Assembly (NCBI RefSeq): GCF_003732225.1
Contig: NZ_MOBJ01000014.1
Location: forward strand, 310,001-374,000
Direction: 5' to 3'
Length of the DNA: 64,000 nt
Source: Pseudomonas brassicacearum
Lineage (GTDB): Bacteria; Pseudomonadota; Gammaproteobacteria; Pseudomonadales; Pseudomonadaceae
Shown: positions 1 to 7,408 of the stretch, one piece after another
How the letters are laid out: each line of letters begins with the position of its first letter
Numbering within the stretch: position 1 is the stretch's first letter
Notes under the pieces: model-generated
What the model was told of the DNA's origin: nothing
Database searches by the model: none
What the model saw: only the letters and a program-made list of their open reading frames with translations
Translations under genes and position numbers: made by a program

Positions 1-452
1 CCGGTGATCGGTGTCAGTTCGACCCGGCACCAGTCGCCGCAACGTTCCAGTACGCGCCAGAAGGTCAGCGCATGTTTGCCGAATTCATGGTCCACCACGT
101 GGCGGGGTTTGGTCGGCGGGTCGTAGCGCAGCGGTAAGTCGATGCTGCCGCTGTCCAGTACCGGTTGGCCCCAGCACAGTGCGGTGTAGGCTTTTTCGGT
201 TTCGCGGTCGTGAAACTGCCGAGACAGTTCGCGATGGGTATCCGGGTCGCGAGCCAGCAGGATGATCCCGGAGGTTTCCCAGTCCAGTCGATGGACGATG
301 CGCGCCTCCGGGTAGCCGTTTTCTTGCAGCCGGGTGATCAGGCAGTCCTTGTTGTCATCGGCGCGACCGGGCACGGAGAGCAGCAGGGTGGGCTTGTCCA
401 CCACCAGTACGGCGGCGTCCTGGTGGATGATGCGGATATTCGACAGCGGCAT
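1..452 (-). CDS. rluA: RluA-type pseudouridine synthase (C-terminus outside the window)
   Basis: Expected to convert uridine to pseudouridine in 23S rRNA (position 746) and in some tRNAs at position 32. The visible 150 residues carry LLSVPGR near residue 24, the catalytic HRLDWETSG motif (its Asp is the family nucleophile) near residue 54, then CWGQP and the substrate-loop stretch DLPLRYDPPTKPRH. These match the short RluA subgroup, which lacks an N-terminal S4 domain, better than RluC or RluD. The ATG at 452 lies just before the conserved IIHQDAAVLVVDKP start. The gene runs leftward off the window, so the last part is missing. It lies downstream of minE on the same strand, but a REP hairpin separates them, so cotranscription is uncertain. 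Confidence 0.87.
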   Translation of the reverse strand, partial: MPLSNIRIIHQDAAVLVVDKPTLLLSVPGRADDNKDCLITRLQENGYPEARIVHRLDWETSGIILLARDPDTHRELSRQFHDRETEKAYTALCWGQPVLDSGSIDLPLRYDPPTKPRHVVDHEFGKHALTFWRVLERCGDWCRVELTPIT

Positions 453-505
453 TAAACAGCCTCGTAACAAACGCCAACGGCGGCTCAGAACCCTCAATGT
501 CCAAT

Positions 506-592
506 GTAGGAGCTGCCGCAGGCTGCGATCTTTTGATCTTGAGTTTTAGATCAAGAGAAGATCAAAAGATCGCAGCCTGCGGCAGCTCCTAC
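506..592. repeat. REP pair, family A (GTAGGAGCTGCCGCAGGCTGCGATC)
   Basis: Two inverted copies of a roughly 30-base element (GTAGGAGCTGCCGCAGG... and its complement) flank a short centre, so the whole can fold into one long hairpin. The same element recurs near 6.0, 20.9, 37.6, 55.9 and 59.9 kb. It sits between rluA and minE and could stabilise mRNA 3' ends or slow transcription there. Confidence 0.85.
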
Positions 593-638
593 AGGGAGAT
601 TGGAGAGCCTGAGCCGCCGTGGCTCCAGCCGGATCGAC

Positions 639-893
639 TCAGCGATCTGGCAGGGTGATATTGAGTTCCAGAATCGAGCAACTGCCCTGGTTTTCCAGTG
701 CTACGTGCACGTCATCGGACCCGATATTGACGTACTTGCGGATCACCTCGACCAGTTCCTTCTGCAAGGCTGGCAGGTAATCAGGGGTACTGCGCTGGCC
801 GCGTTCATGCGCCACGATGATCTGTAGACGCTCTTTCGCTACCGACGCGGTGCTTACTTTTTTGTTGGCACGAAAGAAGTCAAAAAGATTCAT
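639..893 (-). CDS. minE: cell division topological specificity factor MinE
   Basis: MinE stimulates the ATPase of membrane-bound MinD, driving the pole-to-pole oscillation that keeps the MinCD division inhibitor away from midcell. The 84-residue length is usual for the family. The N-terminal third (MNLFDFF, then KERLQIIVAHER) is the amphipathic anti-MinCD segment, and the rest (LPALQKELVEVIRKYV to ELNITLP) is the dimerisation and topological-specificity domain. The start overlaps the minD stop by one base (TAATG), and the Shine-Dalgarno GGAGG lies inside the last minD codons, so translation of the two is almost certainly coupled. The order minC-minD-minE is standard in gammaproteobacteria. 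Confidence 0.97.
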   Translation of the reverse strand: MNLFDFFRANKKVSTASVAKERLQIIVAHERGQRSTPDYLPALQKELVEVIRKYVNIGSDDVHVALENQGSCSILELNITLPDR

Positions 894-1705
894 TATCTAC
901 CTCCAAACAGGCGCTCGAAGAATCCCTTCTTCTCAACGTCAAGGAACCGGTGCTGCACGGTTTTGCCCAGCAGACGATCGACGGCATCGCTGTACGCCTG
1001 ACCGGCGTCGCTCTGGTCGTCGAGAATCACTGGTACGCCTTGGTTGGAAGCTTTGAGTACGGCTTGCGATTCCGGAATCACGCCCAGCAGGGTGACCGCC
1101 AGAATCTCTTTGACGTCTTCGACGCCGAGCATTTCGCCGTTGCTTACGCGCTCTGGGTTGTAGCGGGTCAGCAGCAGGTGTTCCTTGATCGGGTCTTCGC
1201 CGTTTTCGGCGCGACGCGACTTGCTCGCCAGCAGGCCCAGCATGCGGTCCGAGTCACGTACCGAGGAGACTTCCGGGTTGGTCACGACGATCGCTTCGTC
1301 AGCGAAATACATGGCCAGGTGAGCGCCTTTCTCGATGCCCGCCGGAGAATCGCAGACCACGAACTCGAAGTCTTCTTTAAGTGCCATGAGCACTTTTTCC
1401 ACGCCTTCTACGGTCAGTGCGTCTTTATCGCGCGTCTGACTGGCAGCCAGCACGTAGAGGTTTTCCAGGCGCTTGTCTTTGATCAGGGCTTGCTGCAGGT
1501 TGGCTTCGCCGTTGACCACGTTGACGAAGTCATACACCACGCGACGCTCGCAACCCATGATCAGGTCGAGGTTACGCAGGCCGACGTCGAAGTCGACGAT
1601 GACTGTTTTGTGGCCGCGCAAAGCGAGGCCGGTACCGATAGCGGCGCTGGTGGTGGTCTTACCCACACCACCCTTGCCGGATGTAACCACGAGAATCTTG
1701 GCCAA
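893..1705 (-). CDS. minD: septum site-determining ATPase MinD
   Basis: A ParA/MinD-family ATPase that binds the inner membrane in its ATP form and recruits MinC or MinE to place the division septum. The 270 residues begin with the deviant Walker A KGGVGKTT at about 11-18. Further family signatures are VIVDFDVGLRNLD near 36-48 and FVVCDSPAGIE near 115-125. The C-terminal KKGFFERLFGG is the amphipathic membrane-targeting helix. It follows minC on the same strand after about 200 bases and overlaps minE by one base. The gap upstream holds a perfect inverted repeat (1808-1824). No unusual residues were seen. Confidence 0.98.
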   Translation of the reverse strand: MAKILVVTSGKGGVGKTTTSAAIGTGLALRGHKTVIVDFDVGLRNLDLIMGCERRVVYDFVNVVNGEANLQQALIKDKRLENLYVLAASQTRDKDALTVEGVEKVLMALKEDFEFVVCDSPAGIEKGAHLAMYFADEAIVVTNPEVSSVRDSDRMLGLLASKSRRAENGEDPIKEHLLLTRYNPERVSNGEMLGVEDVKEILAVTLLGVIPESQAVLKASNQGVPVILDDQSDAGQAYSDAVDRLLGKTVQHRFLDVEKKGFFERLFGGR

Positions 1706-1807
1706 GGTGTTTCACCCCTAAGGAAAAAGGACTTTTAGCCCCTGAAAAACATCTCTTGAAAACTACTGCAGTCGGACAGCCTTGGCTGGAATCCGGCTTT
1801 GGGCGGG

Positions 1808-1824
1808 GTTTACCTCGGGTAAAC
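1808..1824. promoter_or_regulatory. perfect inverted repeat in the minC-minD gap
   Basis: GTTTACC-TCG-GGTAAAC is a 7-base perfect inverted repeat with a 3-base centre, about 100 bases upstream of the minD start. The symmetry and spacing suit a dimeric regulator site. There is no T-run, so it does not look like a terminator. No known motif was recognised. Confidence 0.4.
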
Positions 1825-1906
1825 ACTGCCTTGTGCCTTTTTCCTACTTCAGTTTGAGCCGTTTTCGCTACGTTTTAGAGATGCTTGGAAAATGCGGCAG
1901 TATCCG

Positions 1907-2644
1907 TTAAAGCCGAATGATGTTCAACACGTCGCCCGACAGGCTGACTTGTACGCCAGAACCCCACAGTGGGTCGCGGCGCAAATCTTCGGAAACCTTG
2001 TAATGACCGGCGATGGAGAGTAGTTCAGCGCTCAATTGCTGACAGAAAATCCGTGCCTTGGTGTCACCTTTTACGCCGGCCAACGCACGACCGCGCATCG
2101 GCCCGTATACATGGATGTTGCCATCGGCGAGAAGTTCCGCCCCCGGACTGACCGAGGAAACTACTACCAAATCGCCACCTTGGGCGTAAATCTGCTGGCC
2201 ACCGCGAATGGGCGAAGTGATTATCCGGGTCGGTTTGATGGTCGGTTCAGGCGGTTTTTCCGGTTTTTTCCTGACTTCGCCTTCGTGTGGGTCGATTGCC
2301 CGCTCACGCGCGCCAGAAGGCGGCAGCACCGGCAGATCGACGGCAATAGCGGCGGCGATGTCTTCGATGCGGCTGGCGCGGATGGCCAGCGTGCGCAAGC
2401 CATGGTGGCGGCAAACGCGCATCAGTGCAGGCAGGTCGACGGCGCCTTCAGTAGCCGGAAGTTTGTCCAGGGCCAGCACCAGCGGTGCATTGCTGAAAAA
2501 ATTAGGTGCCAGGGCGACCTTCGCAGCCAGTTGTCGGTCGAGGTTGTCGAGGTCGTTGCGGGCCAGTTCCAGCACCGTAATGGCGAGCATGCTGCCCTTC
2601 AACTGGAACACGGGATCTTGGTCTAGCGGTTCGGTTTGGCTCAT
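1907..2644 (-). CDS. minC: septum site-determining protein MinC
   Basis: MinC inhibits FtsZ polymerisation and is carried to the membrane by MinD, blocking division near the poles. Residues 1 to about 100 form the N-terminal FtsZ-antagonist domain (FQLKGSMLAITVLEL...). A charged, proline-rich linker (EVRKKPEKPPEPTIKP) leads to the C-terminal beta-helix (SPIRGGQQIYAQGGDLVVV..., HVYGPMRGRALAG), which binds MinD and dimerises. I chose the ATG at 2644 (MSQTEPLD, 245 residues, the usual length) over one 24 bases upstream. It heads the min cluster and is divergent from the lipid A acyltransferase gene, with about 120 bases between them for both promoters. Confidence 0.96.
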   Translation of the reverse strand: MSQTEPLDQDPVFQLKGSMLAITVLELARNDLDNLDRQLAAKVALAPNFFSNAPLVLALDKLPATEGAVDLPALMRVCRHHGLRTLAIRASRIEDIAAAIAVDLPVLPPSGARERAIDPHEGEVRKKPEKPPEPTIKPTRIITSPIRGGQQIYAQGGDLVVVSSVSPGAELLADGNIHVYGPMRGRALAGVKGDTKARIFCQQLSAELLSIAGHYKVSEDLRRDPLWGSGVQVSLSGDVLNIIRL

Positions 2645-2765
2645 GGTCGGCATAAAACGGCTTGTCACTAAAAGTGCCGAGACTTATAACGAGAACGCCC
2701 GCGAGCCGCAAGCCGGGTCGAACCGATGTAGAATGCGCGGCCTTGTTGTCTGTCCGGAATCGTTA

Positions 2766-3698
2766 ATGGATCGCCCGCAATTCAGAGCTGCATTTTTTCT
2801 TCCACGGTTTTGGCCGCTATGGTGCGGTCTAGGGCTGCTGTGGCTGGTCGTTCAGTTGCCGTATCCGGTGCTGCTGCGCATTGGTCGTGCGCTGGGTGCC
2901 GGCATGTATCGGGTCGCCACCGACCGTCGGCGCATTGCCAAGCGCAACCTGGAATTGTGTTTTCCGGAAAAAACGCCTGCCGAGCGCAAGCGTCTGCTCA
3001 AGGAAAACTTCGCCTCGACCGGTATTGCCTTCTTCGAGATGGCCATGAGCTGGTGGTGGTCCCGGGCGCGTCTGGCGCGCCTGGCCCATGTCGAAGGGCT
3101 GGAGCACCTCAAACAGGCTCAGCGCGACGGCAAGGGCGTGATCCTGATGGCATTGCACTTCACCACGCTGGAAATCGGCGCGGCGTTGCTCGGCCAGCAG
3201 CACACCATCGACGGCATGTACCGCGAACACAAAAACCCGCTGTTCGATTACATACAGCGGCGCGGTCGTGAGCGGCATAACCTCGATTCGCTGGCGGTGG
3301 AGCGCGACGACGTACGCGGCATGCTCAAGTTGCTGCGTGCAGGCCGGGCGATCTGGTACGCACCGGATCAGGACTACGGCGCCAAGCAAAGTATCTTCGT
3401 GCCGTTGTTCGGCATTCTGGCCGCGACCGTGCCCGCTACCAGCAAGTTTGCCAAGTTGGGCAAGGCGCTGGTGGTGCCGTTCACCCAGCAACGCCTGGCC
3501 GATGGCAGTGGCTACCGTCTGGTGATCCATGCGCCGCTGAGCGATTTTCCGGGTGAAAGCGACGAGGTTGACTGTCTGCGGATCAACCAGTGGGTCGAAG
3601 AATGCGTGCGCGATTGCCCTGAGCAGTACCTCTGGACCCATCGCCGCTTCAAGAGCCGTCCGCCCGGCGAGCCGAAATTGTATCCCAAGCGTGGTTGA
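2766..3698 (+). CDS. lpxL: lipid A biosynthesis lauroyl-type acyltransferase (LpxL/HtrB family)
   Basis: Transfers a secondary acyl chain onto the lipid A precursor at the inner face of the cytoplasmic membrane. The 310-residue protein has one N-terminal membrane segment (about 17-37). The HX4E catalytic pair is H131 and E136 in ALHFTTLE. The family blocks RRIAKRNLELCFPE and YAPDQDYG are also present. The ATG at 2766 gives the usual start (MDRPQF); longer reading-frame extensions run into minC on the other strand and are unlikely. A TAGAAT -10-like box lies near 2727. Pseudomonads carry several LpxL/LpxM paralogues, so the acyl chain (laurate or other) and acceptor position cannot be fixed from sequence. 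Confidence 0.9.
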   Translation: MDRPQFRAAFFLPRFWPLWCGLGLLWLVVQLPYPVLLRIGRALGAGMYRVATDRRRIAKRNLELCFPEKTPAERKRLLKENFASTGIAFFEMAMSWWWSRARLARLAHVEGLEHLKQAQRDGKGVILMALHFTTLEIGAALLGQQHTIDGMYREHKNPLFDYIQRRGRERHNLDSLAVERDDVRGMLKLLRAGRAIWYAPDQDYGAKQSIFVPLFGILAATVPATSKFAKLGKALVVPFTQQRLADGSGYRLVIHAPLSDFPGESDEVDCLRINQWVEECVRDCPEQYLWTHRRFKSRPPGEPKLYPKRG

Positions 3699-3748
3699 AT
3701 CCATTTCGTCAGACTAGATTGAAGGCCCAAGCACCATGGAGCGTTGCG

Positions 3749-4921
3749 ATGAGTTCAGCTGAGCCGGTTACAGGTTTGATTCTTTCCGGCGGCGGGGCTC
3801 GGGCGGCGTATCAGGTCGGGGTACTGGCGGCGATTGCCGAGCTGCTGCCGGCAGGTTCTGCCAATCCGTTTCCGGTGATCGTCGGTACCTCGGCCGGGGC
3901 GATCAACGCGGTGAGCCTGGCCAGCGGAGCGATGGACTTTACCGCCGCCATCCAGCGGTTGACCGCGTTCTGGCAGGGCTTTCGCAGCGACCTGGTGTTA
4001 CGCAGCGATTGGCCGGGAGTCATTAGCCAGGCCACTCGGTTTGTCAGCCACAGCCTGTTGGGGATTGGCGCAAAAGTGCCGGTGGCGCTGCTGAACAGCT
4101 CACCGTTGCGCGATCTGTTGAGCGACAAGCTGCACCTGTCCGGAATCAATGAAGCCATTGCGCAAAAACAACTGCACGCCGTGGCCGTCACCGCATTCGG
4201 TTATGAGTCCGGGCAAGCCGTGACCTTCTATCAGGGCGGCCGCAGCATCGATGCCTGGTTGCGCCATCGACGTATTGGCGTGCCGACTCAATTGACGGTC
4301 GACCATTTGCTCGCCAGTTCGGCGATACCGCTGTTGTTTGCGCCGGTGAAGATCGACAACGAGTACTTCGGTGATGGTGCAGTGCGACAGTCAGCGCCGA
4401 TCAGCCCGGCCCTGCACCTGGGGGCGAGCCGGGTGCTGGTGGTGGGCGTCAGCGGCAACCCGCGCGGTGTCGATCCCGAGAACCCTTTGCAGCGCACCTA
4501 CACCGGTCAGCAGCCGTCGCTCGCCCAGATCGGCGGGCACATGCTCAACAGTACGTTTATTGACAGCCTGGAGAGCGACATCGAGCTGTTGCAACGCTTG
4601 AACCAGTTCAGTCACTTGTTGCCGGCCAGTACCATGGCCCGCAGCCTGGGCGTGGCGCCAGTGGACGTGTTGGTGATTGCGCCGAGTCAGCCGATCGACG
4701 AAATCGCCGCGCGGCATCGGCAAGAGCTGCCGGCAGCGTTGAGACTGTTCCTGCGCGGGCCGGGTGCGACCAAGACCAGCGGTGCCGGGGTGTTGAGTTA
4801 TTTGCTGTTCGAGGCGGGGTACTGCAGCGAGTTGATCGAGCTTGGCCGTCGCGATGCGTTGGCCAAGCGCGAAGAGTTGTGCAGGTTTCTGGGGTTGGAG
4901 GAGCCTGCAGTCCTGGCTTGA
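3749..4921 (+). CDS. patatin-like phospholipase
   Basis: A predicted serine lipid acyl hydrolase of the patatin family. The oxyanion-hole glycine run SGGGARAAYQ is at about 13-22. The nucleophile elbow GTSAG gives Ser48, and the catalytic dyad aspartate is Asp209 in YFGDGAVRQ. No signal peptide is visible, so a cytoplasmic or peripheral membrane location is likely. The 390-residue length suits single-domain bacterial patatins. I used the ATG at 3749 (MSSAEPVTGLILSGGG), preceded by GGAG, rather than an upstream one. It follows the lipid A acyltransferase by 50 bases on the same strand, so the two may be cotranscribed, which hints at a role in membrane lipid turnover. The substrate is unknown. 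Confidence 0.88.
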   Translation: MSSAEPVTGLILSGGGARAAYQVGVLAAIAELLPAGSANPFPVIVGTSAGAINAVSLASGAMDFTAAIQRLTAFWQGFRSDLVLRSDWPGVISQATRFVSHSLLGIGAKVPVALLNSSPLRDLLSDKLHLSGINEAIAQKQLHAVAVTAFGYESGQAVTFYQGGRSIDAWLRHRRIGVPTQLTVDHLLASSAIPLLFAPVKIDNEYFGDGAVRQSAPISPALHLGASRVLVVGVSGNPRGVDPENPLQRTYTGQQPSLAQIGGHMLNSTFIDSLESDIELLQRLNQFSHLLPASTMARSLGVAPVDVLVIAPSQPIDEIAARHRQELPAALRLFLRGPGATKTSGAGVLSYLLFEAGYCSELIELGRRDALAKREELCRFLGLEEPAVLA

Positions 4922-4937
4922 GGACTGCAGTGCGGCC

Positions 4938-5031
4938 ATCGCGAGCAAGCTCGCTCCCACATTTAATCTATGTCGTGCCGATTATTTGCGGCGTTACACA
5001 AATCGAGTGTGGGAGCGAGCCTGCTCGCGAT
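4938..5031. repeat. REPIN, family B (ATCGCGAGCAAGCTCGCTCC...)
   Basis: Two inverted copies of the 24-base element ending GCTCGCTCCCACA face each other across about 46 bases. It lies between the convergent patatin and pirin genes, a common site for these elements. The right arm has one change (GCCTGCTC). Confidence 0.87.
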
Positions 5032-5055
5032 GGCGTACGTTCAGGCGATAAATAA

Positions 5056-5910
5056 CTACGCCGTCAACCGATCATCGCGAAAATCACGCAATGCCTGTTC
5101 GATCTCCTCCCGGGTGTTCATCACGAACGGCCCGTACTGCACGATCGGCTCACCCAGCGGTTTACCAGCGATCAACAACACCCTGGCCCCGGACTCGCTG
5201 CTCAGTTGCAGCTCACCTTCATCCGACAGACGGACCAGTTTGCTGACGCCGACGCTCTGGGTCTGCCCCGGCAACTCCACGCTGCCGTCATACACGTAGA
5301 GCAGTGCCCGATGTCCGTCCGGCAGTATCGGCGTGATGCTAGTACCGGCCGGAAGATGGAAATCAAAGTAATGCGGTTCGGTATCCGGCCGTTGCACGGC
5401 GCCAACCTGTTTAACCGCACCGTCATCGAATAAACCGGCAATCACCACCACCTCGACGCCTTGTGCGGTTTTCAGTCGTGGAATGTCTGCCGGCTGAATG
5501 TCCCGATAACTGGCCGGATCGAGTTTGTGCTTGCCCGGCAGGTTCAGCCACAGCTGGAAGCCGCGCATGACGCCTTCTTCCTGCTCTGGCATCTCGCTGT
5601 GGATGATGCCCTTGGCGGCGGTCATCCATTGCACGCCACCGCCTTCCAGCAAACCGACGTTACCCAGATGGTCTTCATGGCGCATGCGGCCTTCGAGCAT
5701 GTAGGTCACGGTCTCGAAGCCACGGTGCGGGTGGGGCGGGAAGCCGGCGATGTAGTCGTCGGGATTTTCCGAACCGAACTCGTCGAGCATCAGGAACGGG
5801 TCGAAGCGTTCGACACCTGCGCCACCAAATACCCGGGTCAGCTTGACTCCGGCGCCATCGGACGCGGGTTGGCCGGTATGCAGGCTCAGCACTTTGCGAA
5901 ATTGAGTCAT
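5056..5910 (-). CDS. pirin family protein
   Basis: A bicupin of the pirin family, some members of which are quercetin 2,3-dioxygenases. The 284 residues include the N-terminal cupin metal ligands His60 and His62 (PPHPHRGFETVTY) and His104 and Glu106 (GIIHSEMP), the same arrangement as in pirin. The second cupin (VEVVVIAG...LLYVYDGSVEL) lacks an obvious metal site, as is common. The ATG at 5910 has GGAG ten bases upstream and starts at the conserved MTQFRKV; the longer open frame to 6027 is not supported by a ribosome site. It stands alone, convergent with the patatin gene. The physiological substrate of most bacterial pirins is unknown. Confidence 0.9.
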   Translation of the reverse strand: MTQFRKVLSLHTGQPASDGAGVKLTRVFGGAGVERFDPFLMLDEFGSENPDDYIAGFPPHPHRGFETVTYMLEGRMRHEDHLGNVGLLEGGGVQWMTAAKGIIHSEMPEQEEGVMRGFQLWLNLPGKHKLDPASYRDIQPADIPRLKTAQGVEVVVIAGLFDDGAVKQVGAVQRPDTEPHYFDFHLPAGTSITPILPDGHRALLYVYDGSVELPGQTQSVGVSKLVRLSDEGELQLSSESGARVLLIAGKPLGEPIVQYGPFVMNTREEIEQALRDFRDDRLTA

Positions 5911-6021
5911 CGGTGCAACTCCTCGATCAGAGTGGAATGGCGCCATGCTATGCCAGACGGATTGATCAATGGTTGCGAATTTTGCGGGGGTTTTATCGGG
6001 ATGTTCGATGTGTTGGCTGAC

Positions 6022-6102
6022 GATCAAAGGATCGCAGCCTGCAGATCCTACGCCGAGATTGTGTACACCCGTAGGAGCTGCCGCAGGCTGCGATCTTTTG
6101 AC
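6022..6102. repeat. REP pair, family A
   Basis: A degenerate left arm (GATCAAAGGATCGCAGCCTG) and a complete right arm (GTAGGAGCTGCCGCAGG...) in inverted orientation. It lies immediately after the stop codon of the Tsx-like gene and may serve as its 3'-end hairpin. Confidence 0.8.
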
Positions 6103-6108
6103 TTTGGA

Positions 6109-6894
6109 TCAGAAGTGGTACTTCACCAGCAAGCTCGTGGCGCTTTGATTGGTGGTGAACTCCCGCGTGTCTTCGATGGCGTACTTGTTCTTCCAGTAAT
6201 CGTACTCGACACCGACGTACAACTGCTTCTCGCCCCAATGCAAGGCTTTGCCCAAGTCGTACTTGATCTGTGGGTTGAAGTGCAGGTTGGCGTGGTAGGT
6301 GCCTTGGCTGTTCTTGTCGTTGTCGACCACCCAGTCCATGTAGCCGTCGATCAGCACGCTGGAGCTGCCCACCGGGATGGTGTAGGACCAGACCGGAGTG
6401 ATCTGCCAGATGTTGTTACCCGGTCGTTTGTCGTCGGTGTGGCGATTGTAGAAGTTCAGCTGGAAGTAGTCGAAACCGGGAATGGCCAGGTCGAAGCCCG
6501 GACCGATCAGGTAGGAGTTGACATCGCCTTCACCAGTCTCGTAGGTCATGGCCAGCAGGACGTCCTTGATCGGGCCGAATTCGAGTTTCTGGTCGAAGAT
6601 CTTGCCGAACGACAGACGCGGGCTGAATTCACCGTAGTAAGTGTTATTGCCGACGAAGGCGTCAGGTTTGCCGTTGTAGAACGTCTTGTCGATGAACAGG
6701 AAGTTGTCCCCATATTTCCAGGCATCGGCGTGCTCGAAGGTCACGGTTTGCTGGATGCTCGGGTTGACTTTAAAGTCTTTGCCGTAGAGGTAGGTCAGGC
6801 TGTTGTTCTGCCATTGCAGCAGATCGCCGGCCATTGCCTGGCCCCCCGCCAGCAAGGATCCAGCGAGCATCAGGCTAGTGCACGTACGTTTCAT
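6109..6894 (-). CDS. Tsx/OmpK-like nucleoside-specific outer membrane channel
   Basis: Predicted 12-stranded outer-membrane beta-barrel of the Tsx channel family, which lets nucleosides and related molecules cross the outer membrane. The 261-residue precursor has a signal peptide (MKRTCTSLMLAGSLLAGGQA), with cleavage expected after AMA at 22. The body is rich in aromatic and alternating beta-strand segments and ends in Tyr-His-Phe, the terminal Phe typical of barrel assembly. Its gene directly follows the urate/xanthine permease on the same strand, although 514 bases separate them. The likely cargo is therefore a purine base, nucleoside or urate rather than a general solute; this is inference from context. 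The ATG at 6894 is fixed by the signal peptide. Confidence 0.85.
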   Translation of the reverse strand: MKRTCTSLMLAGSLLAGGQAMAGDLLQWQNNSLTYLYGKDFKVNPSIQQTVTFEHADAWKYGDNFLFIDKTFYNGKPDAFVGNNTYYGEFSPRLSFGKIFDQKLEFGPIKDVLLAMTYETGEGDVNSYLIGPGFDLAIPGFDYFQLNFYNRHTDDKRPGNNIWQITPVWSYTIPVGSSSVLIDGYMDWVVDNDKNSQGTYHANLHFNPQIKYDLGKALHWGEKQLYVGVEYDYWKNKYAIEDTREFTTNQSATSLLVKYHF

Positions 6895-7408
6895 TCGGTT
6901 GCTCCCAAAGTAAGTGGTTCCACGTTTTTTTTGAGTCGGCGCTCTGGTGTGGCGCCTTTTTTCGTTGCTGTAAAAATCATCCAACCGGTCAGTTTCCGAG
7001 CTCCAGCAAGCAGAACCAAGGCTTTTAAAAAGCAAAAAAACGCCCATTCGGCTGCTGGAAAACAGTCGATCAAGCGTCCATTCGGTTTTTATTGGGGTGT
7101 GCCTTGTGACCGTCCAGAGCCGGGATAAGTTGGCTGTCTGGTCAGGAATTAAATCCGGGCTTTTTTTTAGACCCGATTCAGGCGGCCGCGGAGAATACTG
7201 GCTCCCGCGCCATGGCTCAAGCGCCCCGCAAGGGGGCACCGTTATTAAGTCTGTCATCGTATTGCTCCTCGATTGTTCTTATTGTTAAGGCGCAGACAGC
7301 CGCTGACAGCGACCGGTCGTATCGCCGGTCGGCCTGTCATGCGGGTACTTCGTGTCACCGGTGAAACCGGATAACGATGAAAGGGCGGGCGGACCGTCCG
7401 CTTATCCG
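6895..7408. other. 514-base gap upstream of the Tsx-like gene
   Basis: Contains no convincing gene. It holds the motif TGACCGGTTGG on the minus strand at 6981-6991 (also upstream of the AzgA permease), a TTCCTGACCA box near 7141-7150, a plus-strand terminator-like hairpin (6938-6962), and several GC-rich inverted repeats just after the permease stop: CGACCGG/CCGGTCG (7310-7331) and the palindrome GCGGACCGTCCGC (7389-7401). An open frame in phase with the channel gene extends to 7257 but lacks coding character. Confidence 0.55.
6938..6962 (+). terminator. terminator-like hairpin antisense to the Tsx-gene leader
   Basis: GGCGC, a 9-base loop and GCGCC are followed by six T residues on the plus strand. 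No plus-strand gene lies upstream, so it could end an unannotated antisense transcript or be fortuitous. Confidence 0.4.

Noticed and set aside
2208..2765. N-terminal extension of the lipid A acyltransferase frame
   Set aside because: It lies antisense to minC, and the family N-terminus begins at the ATG at 2766.
5461..7128. 555-codon plus-strand open frame across the pirin, a REP element and the Tsx-like gene
   Set aside because: It spans two well-supported genes on the other strand and runs through a repeat element, so it is not a gene.
6895..7257. In-phase upstream extension of the Tsx-like gene with its own GGAG-ATG at 7257
   Set aside because: It would put 121 residues in front of a clear signal peptide at 6894 and has poor coding character. 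A leader-peptide role cannot be excluded but is not supported.
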